Source: Acidobacteriota bacterium
GTDB taxonomy: Bacteria > Acidobacteriota > Blastocatellia > Pyrinomonadales > Pyrinomonadaceae
Assembly: GCA_025463135.1 (NCBI GenBank)
Contig: JAOAPY010000001.1
Location: 46,704 to 110,703 of the forward strand
Reading direction: 5' to 3'
Length of the DNA stretch: 64,000 nucleotides
Shown here: one piece after another, positions 18,798 to 28,459 of the stretch
Numbering within the stretch: position 1 is the first letter of the stretch
Layout: each line of letters opens with the position of its first letter
Made by a program: the position numbers and the translations under genes
Notes under the pieces: model-generated
What the model saw: the letters and a program-made list of their open reading frames with translations, nothing else
What the model was told of the DNA's origin: nothing
The model's database searches: none

Positions 18798-19226
18798 ATG
18801 CCAGCAAAGAAAGCTAGCAAGAAATCAGCAAAGAAATCATCCGGGGCTGCCAGGAAAAATGCAGGCGGCGCTAAAAAGAGCGCAACCACTAAAGCCTCGG
18901 CAAAGAAAGGAACGAGGCCTTCTGCGGCGTCAAGCAAACAAGGCAGTAAGAAAACCGCCGGGAAGAAGAGCACCACGTCGGCCGCGAGGAAGAGTGCCTC
19001 GAGTAGCAAAGGTCAAACGGCCGGCAAGAAAAACGCTTCCAGGAAATCTTCAACCAACCGGAACAAGTCCCGCCAAAGCAACTCGGGCCCAGGCATCCTG
19101 ACGAAGGCGAAGAACGTGCTGAATGCTGTGATCGCAGGAGTCGGCGCAGGCGCTGCCTCTGTAGTCGACAGATCCAACGAACTGATAAGTCAGGCAGGTG
19201 GCGAAACCGAACCCGGAAAGGAATAA
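18798..19226 (+). CDS. Histone H1-like Lys/Ala-rich protein with hydrophobic C-terminus
   Basis: 142 aa. The first 100 residues are almost only Lys, Ala, Ser, Gly and Arg in AKK/SKK repeats (like histone H1 or the AlgP/HU C-terminal tails), without an HU fold. The last 40 residues are different: LTKAKNVLNAVIAGVGAGAASVV is an amphipathic or membrane-inserting helix followed by an acidic end. It likely binds DNA, with the tail perhaps attaching to a membrane or self-associating. AAGGAGAC ribosome site and a terminator at 19279 define a monocistronic unit. Confidence 0.75.
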   Translation: MPAKKASKKSAKKSSGAARKNAGGAKKSATTKASAKKGTRPSAASSKQGSKKTAGKKSTTSAARKSASSSKGQTAGKKNASRKSSTNRNKSRQSNSGPGILTKAKNVLNAVIAGVGAGAASVVDRSNELISQAGGETEPGKE

Positions 19227-19278
19227 CAGGTCGGAAAATATCGCGCTGTTAACTGCTGATGGAAAAGGAATTGAGAGG

Positions 19279-19308
19279 ATGCCGCAATTTTTGTTGCGGC
19301 ATTTTCTT
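19279..19308 (+). terminator. Rho-independent terminator
   Basis: Nine-base stem ATGCCGCAA / TTGCGGCAT with a 6-base loop and a T-rich tail (TTTTCTTT), 52 bases after the stop of the Lys/Ala-rich gene. Confidence 0.85.
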
Positions 19309-19513
19309 TGGCGCTGGAACTACAGTCGGCGGGCTGATCAAGTTAGGATTGGGGAGCGACGAGAACCCGGGGTGGTCGAAACAAAAAGTATGTTTGTGTT
19401 GACGCAAGACTTGATCAGAGCACTGAACTACCACGCCGGTGTCATAGAGTTTGACAGAGGCTCTTTAACGCTAAGAGGATAAGCCATGGCAACCTGGTCC
19501 GTCATCCCTCATA

Positions 19514-22390
19514 TCACTTCCAGTCGCCGACCAGCACAAACGGCGCCCAATAGAATGGAGCGCTGTATTTCTTTCCATTGATCATCGCAAGCTGCGCCTC
19601 GCGCAACGAAGCTGAGGCCGAGGCGGTCTCGGAAGCAAAAAGACGCTTGTAAAACTCAGTCATCAACTCAGCGGTTGATTTGTCGGCCACGGACCAGAGG
19701 CTGACGCCGACCGTGGGAGCGCCCGCGTATAGAAAGGCCCGTGTCAACCCCATCACGCCCTCGCCGCGTTTCTCTTTGCCCAAACCTGTTTCGCAAGCGG
19801 AAAGCATGACCAAAGGCGCGCCCAACCGCAGATTGAAAACCTCATCCGTTCTGAGAAATCCGTCCTGGCTCTTATTGCCGACGAGCGACAGCACCAGGCC
19901 TGTAAACTGCGGACGTTCGGCATCGAGCAACCCGTGTGTGGCAATGTGAATGACGCGATACTTGTTAGTGTCGCGCGTTTCGACGTTTTCCTCGCTGGCA
20001 TTTAGATCGAGCCACACATCGGCCTGACCGCCGGACGCTTTGACAAGTTTGGAAATGCCGTCCGCTTCTGCGCGTGTACCGGCCAGTCGCGCCAGCGGTA
20101 GTCCCTGCATGTTAGGAGGGGTTGCGCTGGTGCTGCCCTGGTCTCCAGTGACATCTGCAACCGCGCTTGCCAAGCCCAAGCCTCGCGTTCCTTCACTCGC
20201 GCCGGCATTGGCGGCTTTTTTCGCGCGGTCGTCAACAGAGTTGAAAACCGGATCGGCCACGATCAACATTGCTCGCCCGGAGGGCTTGGCTTGCTGCTGC
20301 CTGATTGCCGCTATGACTGATGCCGAAGGCGTGTAGACAATTTCGTTTGACTTGACCAGATAAGGCGCCGCGGAAAAGTCAGCACTCGCCGAGGAACTTA
20401 CCAGCGCTTCGAACGGCACATAATTCAAAGCGCCATCGCCCACAACCAGCAGACGCTTGTCACCAAGCAGGGAGGTGGCCGGTTCAATAACCACTTTGTA
20501 GAGCGCATTCGATGCGGCGATTAGCGCCGCGGCGTCAGCGGGATTTGGACCACTTGCCAACCCGAGCCCGCGTTGCTGTTCGGCGGCGACATCAATGCCG
20601 ACAATGCGACGCTGAAGCTTGGAAGGGATTAGCTGGGCGCGGAAATCCGTGGCCAGTTTTTCGATCGCCGTTCGCGGCGGCAATTTATAAAGCGCCGTTC
20701 CGGACTTTGTTACAACCCAAAGAAACGACTGCTCGGAACCAAGGCTGTATTCGAGCAGGGCCGTCCGGTCGTCCAGGACTTTCTGTTGAACTTCAGCCAG
20801 AGACAGGGACTGGCCGGCGGTCAAGGCCGCGTACCTGGGACTGGCGGTGCGGATCTGGTTCTCGAGATCATCGAATTCGGTTTGCAGCTTGTCGAGTTCC
20901 GACTCCAGATCGGCAGGCTTCTTCTTATCCTGATCGGGTCCCACCACAATGCCCGTTAACTGGCCCGCAATCTCCTGTTGCCGATCGAGATTTGTTTGCT
21001 TCCGAGCTAACAAGTCGGCAGGTACGCCTTCCGTGATCTGCGAATTTGTCTCGGCGAGCAGGTCCAGCAGTGAACGTGCGCGCGTCTGTTCGGTAACCTT
21101 GAAAGCCTCGCTCGCGTATTCGAGCGCTTTGCCATCAAGCGGCACGCCCGTTGTCGGCGCCGCCATCAGCGCCATGGTTGACAGCGCTGTCGCCGCTTCG
21201 TCAAAAACATCCTTCGTGGTTGCGAGGAAAGTCGTGCGCGCTTCGTCGGCGCGGATACCACCCTGACGCAAGGTCTCGATCGTGGCAATGGCGTCCCGAT
21301 AATTCTCCAGTGCTTTTTCTCTTAGGGCAACGGCTTTCTTGTCTTTCTCTTCAGCAGCCTGCAACCAGAGACTTCGCCCCATGCCACGTTGTGCCGGCCA
21401 CATCAAATCAAGACGCTTGTCTTCCTTCGCTCCCTTGGCCGCTTCTTCATAAAGTTTGCCGGCGTCTTTGCTCCGACCCTGACGCAGTGCCACATCGGCG
21501 AGCCCGGTGCGCGCTGCGGCACGAAAACGTCGTGTCTGGCCCAGCTTCGCCACGGATGCAAGACTGGCCCCGGTCGCCTCGTAAGCATTTTGAAAATGCT
21601 TCTTCGCACCTTCAAGATCGTTGTTGAAATAATTGATACGACCCATACCCAGCTCATAGGTCGAGTAGACAATCGAATCGCGGTAGAGATCGAATTCCTT
21701 TTTGGCCTCGAGCACGCCAACCACGGTGCTGGTAGGAACGGCGACATCGACTTTGCCGGAAGAGATTCCCCCGAGCACGCCGCCGAGACCGCCAAAGCGC
21801 CGAGTAGTTCGGGAAGCAACGCTCTCCGGCTTCTTGATGTGCATTTGCCCGTAGGCGGCGCCGGCCTCTCCCTGCCGTCCCAGACGCGAGTTAGTGTCAC
21901 CAATCTTCGCCAGGAGCAGGTTCGCGTTAAAGCTGGTGTCGCTGGCGCCGGCCGCCGTTTCGGCCGCAACGCTGGCATTTGACCCAACCATGCGCGCCGC
22001 GTTGCCGGCAGCCGTCTCATTTGCCTGTTCCTGCGCGCGCACCCCCAACAGAGATTCATAAGCCTTGCGATAATGATCAAGCGCGGTGTTGTCCTGACCC
22101 TGCCGCAAATAAAGATCACCCAACTCGTTATGAGCTGAGGCGGAACCCTTATTGTTCTTCGCGGCGGTGTAGAGCTGAAGCGCCGTTTCGAGATAGCCCA
22201 GTGCCTGGTCCGCATGTCCGCGCTTCAAAAGCTGCTTTCCCTGCTTTAGGGCGCTGTCGGCCTGGCTCGATTGCTGCGGCGCATCTGGCCTGATTAGGAA
22301 TTGACCGTTCAGCACCTGAGCACCGGCGAATTGCGTAAAAAGCAAACAGGCGCACACCAGACTTCGAACGAGCGCTATCGTAAATCTCAT
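19514..22390 (-). CDS. Secreted TPR-CHAT caspase-like protein
   Basis: 958 aa from the ATG at 22390, which begins a signal peptide (FTIALVRSLVCACLLFTQFAGA) and has AGGAG upstream. TPR repeats fill about residues 40-420 (GHADQALGYLETALQLY, ALDHYRKAYES). A CHAT domain follows at the C-terminus: the catalytic dyad is about H819 in IHIATHGLLDAERP and C866 in LSACETGLG. CHAT domains are caspase/gingipain-like proteases, some of which are switched on by TPR-bound partners. Last gene of the kinase-DUF4384-CHAT operon, 49 bases after the DUF4384 gene. Confidence 0.9.
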   Translation of the reverse strand: MRFTIALVRSLVCACLLFTQFAGAQVLNGQFLIRPDAPQQSSQADSALKQGKQLLKRGHADQALGYLETALQLYTAAKNNKGSASAHNELGDLYLRQGQDNTALDHYRKAYESLLGVRAQEQANETAAGNAARMVGSNASVAAETAAGASDTSFNANLLLAKIGDTNSRLGRQGEAGAAYGQMHIKKPESVASRTTRRFGGLGGVLGGISSGKVDVAVPTSTVVGVLEAKKEFDLYRDSIVYSTYELGMGRINYFNNDLEGAKKHFQNAYEATGASLASVAKLGQTRRFRAAARTGLADVALRQGRSKDAGKLYEEAAKGAKEDKRLDLMWPAQRGMGRSLWLQAAEEKDKKAVALREKALENYRDAIATIETLRQGGIRADEARTTFLATTKDVFDEAATALSTMALMAAPTTGVPLDGKALEYASEAFKVTEQTRARSLLDLLAETNSQITEGVPADLLARKQTNLDRQQEIAGQLTGIVVGPDQDKKKPADLESELDKLQTEFDDLENQIRTASPRYAALTAGQSLSLAEVQQKVLDDRTALLEYSLGSEQSFLWVVTKSGTALYKLPPRTAIEKLATDFRAQLIPSKLQRRIVGIDVAAEQQRGLGLASGPNPADAAALIAASNALYKVVIEPATSLLGDKRLLVVGDGALNYVPFEALVSSSASADFSAAPYLVKSNEIVYTPSASVIAAIRQQQAKPSGRAMLIVADPVFNSVDDRAKKAANAGASEGTRGLGLASAVADVTGDQGSTSATPPNMQGLPLARLAGTRAEADGISKLVKASGGQADVWLDLNASEENVETRDTNKYRVIHIATHGLLDAERPQFTGLVLSLVGNKSQDGFLRTDEVFNLRLGAPLVMLSACETGLGKEKRGEGVMGLTRAFLYAGAPTVGVSLWSVADKSTAELMTEFYKRLFASETASASASLREAQLAMINGKKYSAPFYWAPFVLVGDWK

Positions 22391-22439
22391 CTTCTTACTC
22401 CTGCCTATCAAAAGCGTCGCGGACGACTAATCAGGGTAA

Positions 22440-23354
22440 TTACTTGTGAAGCAGTTCCAGCGCGGTAACCAACATCCCCGGACCCGACGAGGCAGTCATG
22501 ATTACCATCGAAGGCTGAGCGTCTTCCCTGGCCAAACCTATCCCGCGTGTCGCGGCCTCCTGCTCGGCACTGGTTTGTGCCTTGCCGAACTTTTTCGCAT
22601 TGTCGGCGCGCGAAGGTGTCTCCATCTCTTTTTTCAGGCCAGTCCAAAGCTCGCCTGCAGGATGCCAGCCACACTGAAGCTTATTGTCGGCGCAGTACTT
22701 TATTAATTCGTCTTCAATAGGAACACCCGCCAGCGGCTCGCGAGTAAAGACGAAATAGAGACGTTCAGTCCCCCCATGCTCGTCGAAGGTCAGCCATCGC
22801 AGTCGATCTTCAGTCGCCAGGCTCGAAGGAATTTCAAACGGCACGTGGGCCTGAATAAAATTGCCGGCGTCGTCCAGCTGGGGATTGGGATAGACCATGA
22901 CCGGATCGCCGTCATCAGTAGTGTTAAAGATATAGAGGTGGCCGTCAGCATTGGTTTCCAACAGGACTCGTACCCGGTCGCCCTTCTGAAATTCGTGATT
23001 GGGATCGACGCGGATCGCCAATCCGTTGGAGTCGCGTATGAACAGCGTGAGCCCCAGACCGAGCCGCTGGTTTGCAGACCGACCCTGCTTATCACCGGTC
23101 GATACGCCGCCATCTTTTGAGCCCGTTTCCCCGGGATCCTTCTGCGGCGGTTTTGTCACTTGAGGTTTGGGTCTTCTTCTGACCGGTCTGGAAGAAGTGT
23201 TGTTCGACGGCTTCTCAACAGTCTTGGGCCGCGAAGTAAGAAAGGCTCCACGCACGTCATCCTGTTCCGGATCTTGCGCGCCCACGAAAGGAACTACCGC
23301 CAGCGTCGCGGCCAGCGCTACCAATAAACTTAGCCATATCGTTCTAAATCTCAT
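22440..23354 (-). CDS. Secreted DUF4384 domain protein
   Basis: 304 aa. A signal peptide (1-26, ending VGAQ) leads into a Pro/Arg/Lys-rich linker (40-100) and one beta-sandwich DUF4384 domain (about 105-230) containing GDRVRVLLETNADGHLYIFN. The C-terminal 70 residues are helical and end near TASSGPGMLVTALELLHK. DUF4384 is often found in kinases or caspase-like proteins as a sensor or scaffold. Start ATG with GGGAAAG. It lies between the kinase (38 bases upstream) and the CHAT gene. Confidence 0.88.
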   Translation of the reverse strand: MRFRTIWLSLLVALAATLAVVPFVGAQDPEQDDVRGAFLTSRPKTVEKPSNNTSSRPVRRRPKPQVTKPPQKDPGETGSKDGGVSTGDKQGRSANQRLGLGLTLFIRDSNGLAIRVDPNHEFQKGDRVRVLLETNADGHLYIFNTTDDGDPVMVYPNPQLDDAGNFIQAHVPFEIPSSLATEDRLRWLTFDEHGGTERLYFVFTREPLAGVPIEDELIKYCADNKLQCGWHPAGELWTGLKKEMETPSRADNAKKFGKAQTSAEQEAATRGIGLAREDAQPSMVIMTASSGPGMLVTALELLHK

Positions 23355-23392
23355 GAAACTTTCCCTCCGGAAAAAATAGTGGACCTCGCCAC

Positions 23393-25465
23393 TTACTTAT
23401 GTTCAATACGAATGTCGAGAATTAATGGATTGTCGGGGGAGGTGGATGCAGGAGCCTTCACCATTACAAAAGGCGCCGACGCATTCAACGTATTGTACTC
23501 GGCCTTGATCAACGTGGATTTATTCTTTGCCACAAAACTCTCGAACTCTTGTTGTTGCGCGGCGGTCAGCGCCCGAGTGGGTGGCACATCGTTGAAAAAC
23601 TGCGGCGTCTGCAGGCGGGTGGTGGAAAAAATCAGCGTATAGCTCTCCGTGCCGGGCGTTTTATCGAGTCCAAACCACCGTTCCTCGCCATTCGGGAAGG
23701 TTCCGGTCGGCAAACTTAACTCGACCCCCTGTTTGACTTCATTGCTTGCCAATCCGGTTGCCTCGAATCCGGATTTTGCCGTCAAGAATGCCGTCGGGGT
23801 GTTCCCAGTCCCTGGGCCGATAATGTAAAGAAAGCCGTCGGACGCGGATGAAAAGTGGAATTTAAATTGTTGACCTGAGGCCATAGGGATTTTCGGCACG
23901 ACTTGTAATGGCTTAGCGTCTTTGCCGGGAGCGATAACCTCGAGCCAATAGCGTGCGACCTCTTTACTGGCGGCCGGCCCGGGTTCCGTGGAATTATTGG
24001 CGCCCAGGCCCTCAGAAGATTTCGCCCGCATGGAGTTGATCAGCAGCAAGCCGCCTACGCCGGTAACAAGTAAGACGACAAGTGCTAAGCCGCCAATAAT
24101 CAGCGGTAGAGCGCTACGAGGTTTTTCTTCCTTAACCGACGAGGGTAAGTGTTGAGCACTCTCTCCCTGGAGCACAACCGGTTCGGCGCTGCCGCGAGCC
24201 CGCGCCGTGGCCTCAACCTGCGGTGATTGAGGCGCTGTAATACTCGAGGCGAGATACGCAGATTCTGCGACGGTCGGTGCGCTTTCAGACGAAGGCCTGG
24301 GCAAGTCACGCGCCGCGGCCTGCCGCGACGGCGACGGTTGGGCCGGTACCGCATCCATTGTAATGATCGTCGGCGCATCAACATCGGACTTGGTATTCGA
24401 AGCAACGTTGATAGCCGCCGTATCGGCAGCAGAATCACCACTCGCAAGACGTGCGAGCCGCCCACTCGCATTGACTGCCGATGACCCGTTCTCCGCGGCT
24501 CCAAGTGCGGCCTTCAATTCCGCCGCCAGTTCGCCGGCCGTTGCCGGACGATCGCTGCGATCCTTGGCCATGGCGCGAGCGATGACCGCACTGAATCCGT
24601 GGGGAACTCCCGGCAAGACTTCGTCCAGGGGCTTGGGCGTTACTGAAACGTGCTCTTTGCGCAACTCGAGCAGAGTCAGCGCCGAGTATGGCCGGCAGCC
24701 CGCGATCATTTCGTAGAAGACCAGGGCCAGACTGTAGATATCGGCGCGGCCGTCAATCTCTGAATTTCCATCGATTGGCAATTCGCCCCACTGCTCAGGG
24801 GACATATAGTACGGAGTGCCAAGCATCTGTCCCGCCATGGTCAGCGCCGTGTTCTTTCCGGTTTCGGCGCCGGCAACTTCTCGGAGCTTGGCAATGCCCA
24901 GATCCAGCAGTTTTACGTTCAGTTCACCGCTGGCGCCGGCTTTACCGATCATGATGTTTTCCGGTTTCAAGTCACGATGGACCACCCCCATCGCGTGGGC
25001 GGCGTTCAGCACGCTCATGATCGGTTCCAATACCGTCAGCGCTTCGCTCGGCGTGAAGGTTCCGCGCGCCTTTAATTCCGCGTCCAGGGTGTGACCCTCA
25101 ACGTATTCCATGACCATGTAGATCATTCCGTCGCTGGCGGTGCGCAGGTCGTACACGGTGACGGCGTTGGGATGGCGAAAGCGGCGCGCTGCCTGGCCTT
25201 CACGACGAAAGCGACGCAGCCACTCGGCATTGTTCCGCATTTCCGGAGGCAGGATTTTTATGGCGACGCGATCGCCCAACAGAATGTGACGCGCGCGAAA
25301 GACGGCGCCCATGCCGCCCTTTCCAAGAAGAGACTCGATGTGGTACTGACCGTCAAGCACAGTGTCGACAATAGACGACGGGTCATCTTCCAACACCTCG
25401 CCATCGACATGGCAGAAGCTGACACTATCGTCGTATTTGGCTTTGCAGAGGGTGCAATGCTTCAT
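23393..25465 (-). CDS. Membrane Ser/Thr kinase with zinc ribbon and DUF4384-like sensor
   Basis: 690 aa in four parts. (1) N-terminal zinc ribbon HCTLCKAKYDDSVSFCHVDG (C4, C7, C18). (2) Hanks-type kinase: glycine loop GKGGMGAV, Lys in VAIKILPP, VHRDLKPEN, DLG, and the SPEQW activation segment. (3) A disordered Pro/Ser/Ala-rich stretch and one transmembrane helix (about 440-465). (4) A periplasmic DUF4384-like domain (ASDGFLYIIG pattern) related to the next gene's product. First gene of a three-gene operon; no obvious ribosome site before ATG at 25465. It probably senses an envelope signal and phosphorylates a cytoplasmic target. Confidence 0.93.
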   Translation of the reverse strand: MKHCTLCKAKYDDSVSFCHVDGEVLEDDPSSIVDTVLDGQYHIESLLGKGGMGAVFRARHILLGDRVAIKILPPEMRNNAEWLRRFRREGQAARRFRHPNAVTVYDLRTASDGMIYMVMEYVEGHTLDAELKARGTFTPSEALTVLEPIMSVLNAAHAMGVVHRDLKPENIMIGKAGASGELNVKLLDLGIAKLREVAGAETGKNTALTMAGQMLGTPYYMSPEQWGELPIDGNSEIDGRADIYSLALVFYEMIAGCRPYSALTLLELRKEHVSVTPKPLDEVLPGVPHGFSAVIARAMAKDRSDRPATAGELAAELKAALGAAENGSSAVNASGRLARLASGDSAADTAAINVASNTKSDVDAPTIITMDAVPAQPSPSRQAAARDLPRPSSESAPTVAESAYLASSITAPQSPQVEATARARGSAEPVVLQGESAQHLPSSVKEEKPRSALPLIIGGLALVVLLVTGVGGLLLINSMRAKSSEGLGANNSTEPGPAASKEVARYWLEVIAPGKDAKPLQVVPKIPMASGQQFKFHFSSASDGFLYIIGPGTGNTPTAFLTAKSGFEATGLASNEVKQGVELSLPTGTFPNGEERWFGLDKTPGTESYTLIFSTTRLQTPQFFNDVPPTRALTAAQQQEFESFVAKNKSTLIKAEYNTLNASAPFVMVKAPASTSPDNPLILDIRIEHK

Positions 25466-25518
25466 GGGGTTGACTAGTTTACAACGAACGACGGTAAGCG
25501 AGCGAACCTACGCCGCAT

Positions 25519-25600
25519 ACAGGCGTTCAGAGTACCGACTTCAGTCGGGCTTTTACAGTTACATAAGGGCCCGACTCAAGTCGGTACTCTAAACGCCTGT
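25519..25600. repeat. Long palindrome (32-base arms), possible terminator
   Basis: Near-perfect 32-base arms at 25519-25550 and 25569-25600 around an 18-base loop; each arm itself holds a hairpin (ACCGACT/AGTCGGG). It lies between the stop of glgP (25609) and the kinase start and could block read-through. The tail GCGTTCAGAGT recurs at about 48930. Confidence 0.8.
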
Positions 25601-25608
25601 TGTCCCGA

Positions 25609-27732
25609 CTAAGAATAGATCCGCTCGGCGTACTCGGCCACCATGCGGTCGCTGTTGAATTCCGGCGCCAGCGTCTGAATTGAGTGTTTCATCATCGCAA
25701 TCCAACGGCGCGGAATCCCCTGCGCGTCGCGCTCGTAATAACCTGGAATTACCACTTGCTCCAACACCCGATAAAGTGATTCAGCGTCCGCGGCATCGAC
25801 ATCCACTCCCTCTGCCGGATCGCTTTGATCGCCGATGGCAAAGCCGTTCTTCCCATCGTAACCTTCCAGCCACCAGCCATCCAGAATCGAAAGATTGAGG
25901 CCGCCATTGATGGCCACCTTTTCGCCGCTGGTCCCGGATGCTTCCAGTGGCCGCCGGGGTACGTTGAGCCACACGTCCACTGACTGGACCAACTGCCGCG
26001 CAATTTCCTGATCGTAATCCTCGAGAAAAACTGCCCGGTTGCGCACCAGCGGGTCGTAGCGCCAGCGCGCCAGCTGCTGCAGAATGTACTTTGATTGCTG
26101 GTCCTGTGGATGGGCTTTGCCGGCAAAAACAAACTGCACCGGCCGGCCCTCGTTGTTCATGAGCCGCAGCAAACGATTCGGATCGGTCAGCAGCAAATTC
26201 CAACGTTTATAACCGGCGGCCCGCCGCGCAAAACCAATGGTGAGCGCGGCGGGATCGAACATTGATCGGGCTGATTCCGTGTACTCCATGCTTTCACTGC
26301 GGCGCAGGCGTGCTTGAAAAGAACGATGGCGGATAAAGGCAATCAGACGCTCCTTAAGCAGCTGATGGGCCACCCAAAGTTCTTCATCCAGGATTTTACC
26401 TATACCTTCTTCCCAGCGCTTCCGATCGCACAGACTTTCGGACCAATTAGTTCCCACATATTTTTCGTACAGGGCGCGAATCAAGGGCGCGGCCCAGGTC
26501 GGCGCATGAACACCATTCGTGACGTGCGTGATGGGCACCTCGTCAACGGTCTTCCCGGGCCACAGTTTTTGCCAGAGGGCGCGCGAGACTTCGCCATGCT
26601 TACGACTGACGCCATTTGTCGAACGACACATGCGAATCGCCAGGGGAGTAAGTCCAAACGCCTCTGCCGTATCGTCTGGATCCGAACGACCAAGAGCAAT
26701 AAATTCTTCCATATCCAGGCCTACCTCCCGCGGGTAGGCTGCACCGAAAGATCGCTGTACCAATTGCGGTTCAAATTCATCGTTGCCCGCCGCAACCGGC
26801 GTGTGCGTGGTGAACACGCAGCGTTGGCGCACAACCTTTGCCGCCTCTGAAAAGGCCAGACTTCCGGATTGCACCAACTCGCGCGCGAGCTCGAGGGTGA
26901 GAAATGCGGAGTGTCCTTCGTTGAGATGGAACACGTGCGGTTGGATATTCAGTTGTCGCAGCAAACGAATACCACCAATGCCCAACAGCATCTCCTGAAC
27001 GATACGCGTTTCGCGATCCCCGCCGTACAAGTGACCTGTCACCCAGCGATCGGTCTCGTCGTTGGCCTCGATGTTGGTGTCCAGCAGGTAGAGAGGAATG
27101 CGTCCAACCTGAGCTTGCCAAATTTGCGCCCGCACGGGTCGCTCGCGAATCGTCAGCTCAATTAATAGCGGCAACCCGTCCTGATTTTTGATCAGCGTGA
27201 TGGGAAGATCGGATGTTTGTGTTTCGCCGTAATATTCCTCCTGCCAACCATCGCGCCTCAAGCGCTGGCGAAAGTATCCGAAGCGATATAAGAGGCCCAC
27301 AGCAACCAGCGGCAATCCCAAATCGCTGGCGGACTTCAAGTGGTCTCCGGCCAGTATTCCCAAGCCGCCGGAATATAACGGCAGCGAGTTATGCACGCCG
27401 TATTCGGCGCAAAAATAAGCCACGGGATGTTCCGGGGTAACCCTGCTCGCCCCGGAACGCGGCCAGCGAGTTTTTACTTCCATGTACAGATCGAATTCCG
27501 CACCCAGGCGGCCAACGCGTTCGACATAGACCGGGTCAGTGGCCATTTGGGCCAGGCGATACTCTGAAGTCTTTGCCAGCAACAGTCTGGGGTTTTGTTC
27601 GTACTGTTCCCAAATTTCCGGGTCAAGGTCACGGAATACACCCGGTCCCTCGGCTGACCAACTCCACCAAAAGTTCCAGGAGAGTCGATCGAGTGCGCGC
27701 AATGAGAGTGGTAGTTGTCGATTCTCTTCCAA
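25609..27732 (-). CDS. glgP: Alpha-glucan phosphorylase (GT35)
   Basis: 707 aa. It starts with the GlgP-type LPLSLRALDRLSWNFWWSW, contains YFCAEYGVHNSLPLYSGGLG, the HLNEGHSAFL motif and the PLP-binding region EASGTSGEKVAINGGLN with LDGWWLEGYDG. It removes glucose 1-phosphate from glycogen or maltodextrin in the cytoplasm. The family without the long eukaryote-like N-terminal domain has about this length. TTG start at 27732 (AGGAACAAC before it). No other glg genes nearby. Confidence 0.93.
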   Translation of the reverse strand: MEENRQLPLSLRALDRLSWNFWWSWSAEGPGVFRDLDPEIWEQYEQNPRLLLAKTSEYRLAQMATDPVYVERVGRLGAEFDLYMEVKTRWPRSGASRVTPEHPVAYFCAEYGVHNSLPLYSGGLGILAGDHLKSASDLGLPLVAVGLLYRFGYFRQRLRRDGWQEEYYGETQTSDLPITLIKNQDGLPLLIELTIRERPVRAQIWQAQVGRIPLYLLDTNIEANDETDRWVTGHLYGGDRETRIVQEMLLGIGGIRLLRQLNIQPHVFHLNEGHSAFLTLELARELVQSGSLAFSEAAKVVRQRCVFTTHTPVAAGNDEFEPQLVQRSFGAAYPREVGLDMEEFIALGRSDPDDTAEAFGLTPLAIRMCRSTNGVSRKHGEVSRALWQKLWPGKTVDEVPITHVTNGVHAPTWAAPLIRALYEKYVGTNWSESLCDRKRWEEGIGKILDEELWVAHQLLKERLIAFIRHRSFQARLRRSESMEYTESARSMFDPAALTIGFARRAAGYKRWNLLLTDPNRLLRLMNNEGRPVQFVFAGKAHPQDQQSKYILQQLARWRYDPLVRNRAVFLEDYDQEIARQLVQSVDVWLNVPRRPLEASGTSGEKVAINGGLNLSILDGWWLEGYDGKNGFAIGDQSDPAEGVDVDAADAESLYRVLEQVVIPGYYERDAQGIPRRWIAMMKHSIQTLAPEFNSDRMVAEYAERIYS

Positions 27733-27878
27733 GTTGTTCCTCGTTAGTGGTCTTTGAACTTTGGTCTTTGGTCTTTGATTTTCTATCGCTAAACACGATC
27801 GAGAAAAATAGCAACGCCATCGAACTGACTGGAAAGAATTAAGAACCTAAGACCTAAGACCAAAGACCCAAGCCCAAT

Positions 27879-28439
27879 TCATTGGAATTCCTGGTTTGCC
27901 AGGAACACTTGCAGGTCACGCTGCTGAAAAAACACCAGCCTTACATCCTTGATCGAATCGTCGACATTCAGGAATTCCTGAATCGATCGTGAGGCGACGG
28001 CGGCGGCTTCATCTCGCGGATAACCATAAGCGCCAGTCGAGATCGCCGGAAAAGCAATGGAGTGCAGCGAATGACTCAGGGCCAGACTCATCGCGCTCTT
28101 GTAGCAGGCCGACAGCACGGTGGATTCCTGGCCCTGATGTCTGCCGTAAATTGGTCCAACGGTATGAATCACATTTTGTGCCGGTAACTCTCCCGCCGAC
28201 GTAATCACAGACTCTCCCGCAGGCAATCCGTTCGGATAAAGCAGGCGCCGAATCTCGCGACACTGCTTAAGAATAAGAGGACCTCCGGCTCGATGAATCG
28301 CACCGTCAACTCCACCCCCACCCAGCAAGGTTGAATTGGCGGCGTTAACGATAGCATCGACTTCCTGTTCAATAATATTGCCCAGGAGTACGCGCACGCG
28401 TCCGCCGATAAAGGCTTCCAGTTGAGTTTCAGTTGCCAC
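27879..28439 (-). CDS. Macro-domain (O-acetyl-ADP-ribose deacetylase-like) protein
   Basis: 186 aa from GTG at 28439; the frame is open further upstream but would overlap the previous gene. Macro-domain motifs are VDAIVNAANSTLLGGGGVDGAIH (ADP-ribose binding, about 28-50), GESVITSAGELP and FPAISTGAYGYP. It hydrolyses O-acetyl-ADP-ribose or removes ADP-ribose. Follows a small membrane gene by 20 bases, possibly one operon from 29382 to 27879. Confidence 0.9.
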   Translation of the reverse strand: MATETQLEAFIGGRVRVLLGNIIEQEVDAIVNAANSTLLGGGGVDGAIHRAGGPLILKQCREIRRLLYPNGLPAGESVITSAGELPAQNVIHTVGPIYGRHQGQESTVLSACYKSAMSLALSHSLHSIAFPAISTGAYGYPRDEAAAVASRSIQEFLNVDDSIKDVRLVFFQQRDLQVFLANQEFQ

Positions 28440-28459
28440 TAATTCTCGCTCTACGGCGG

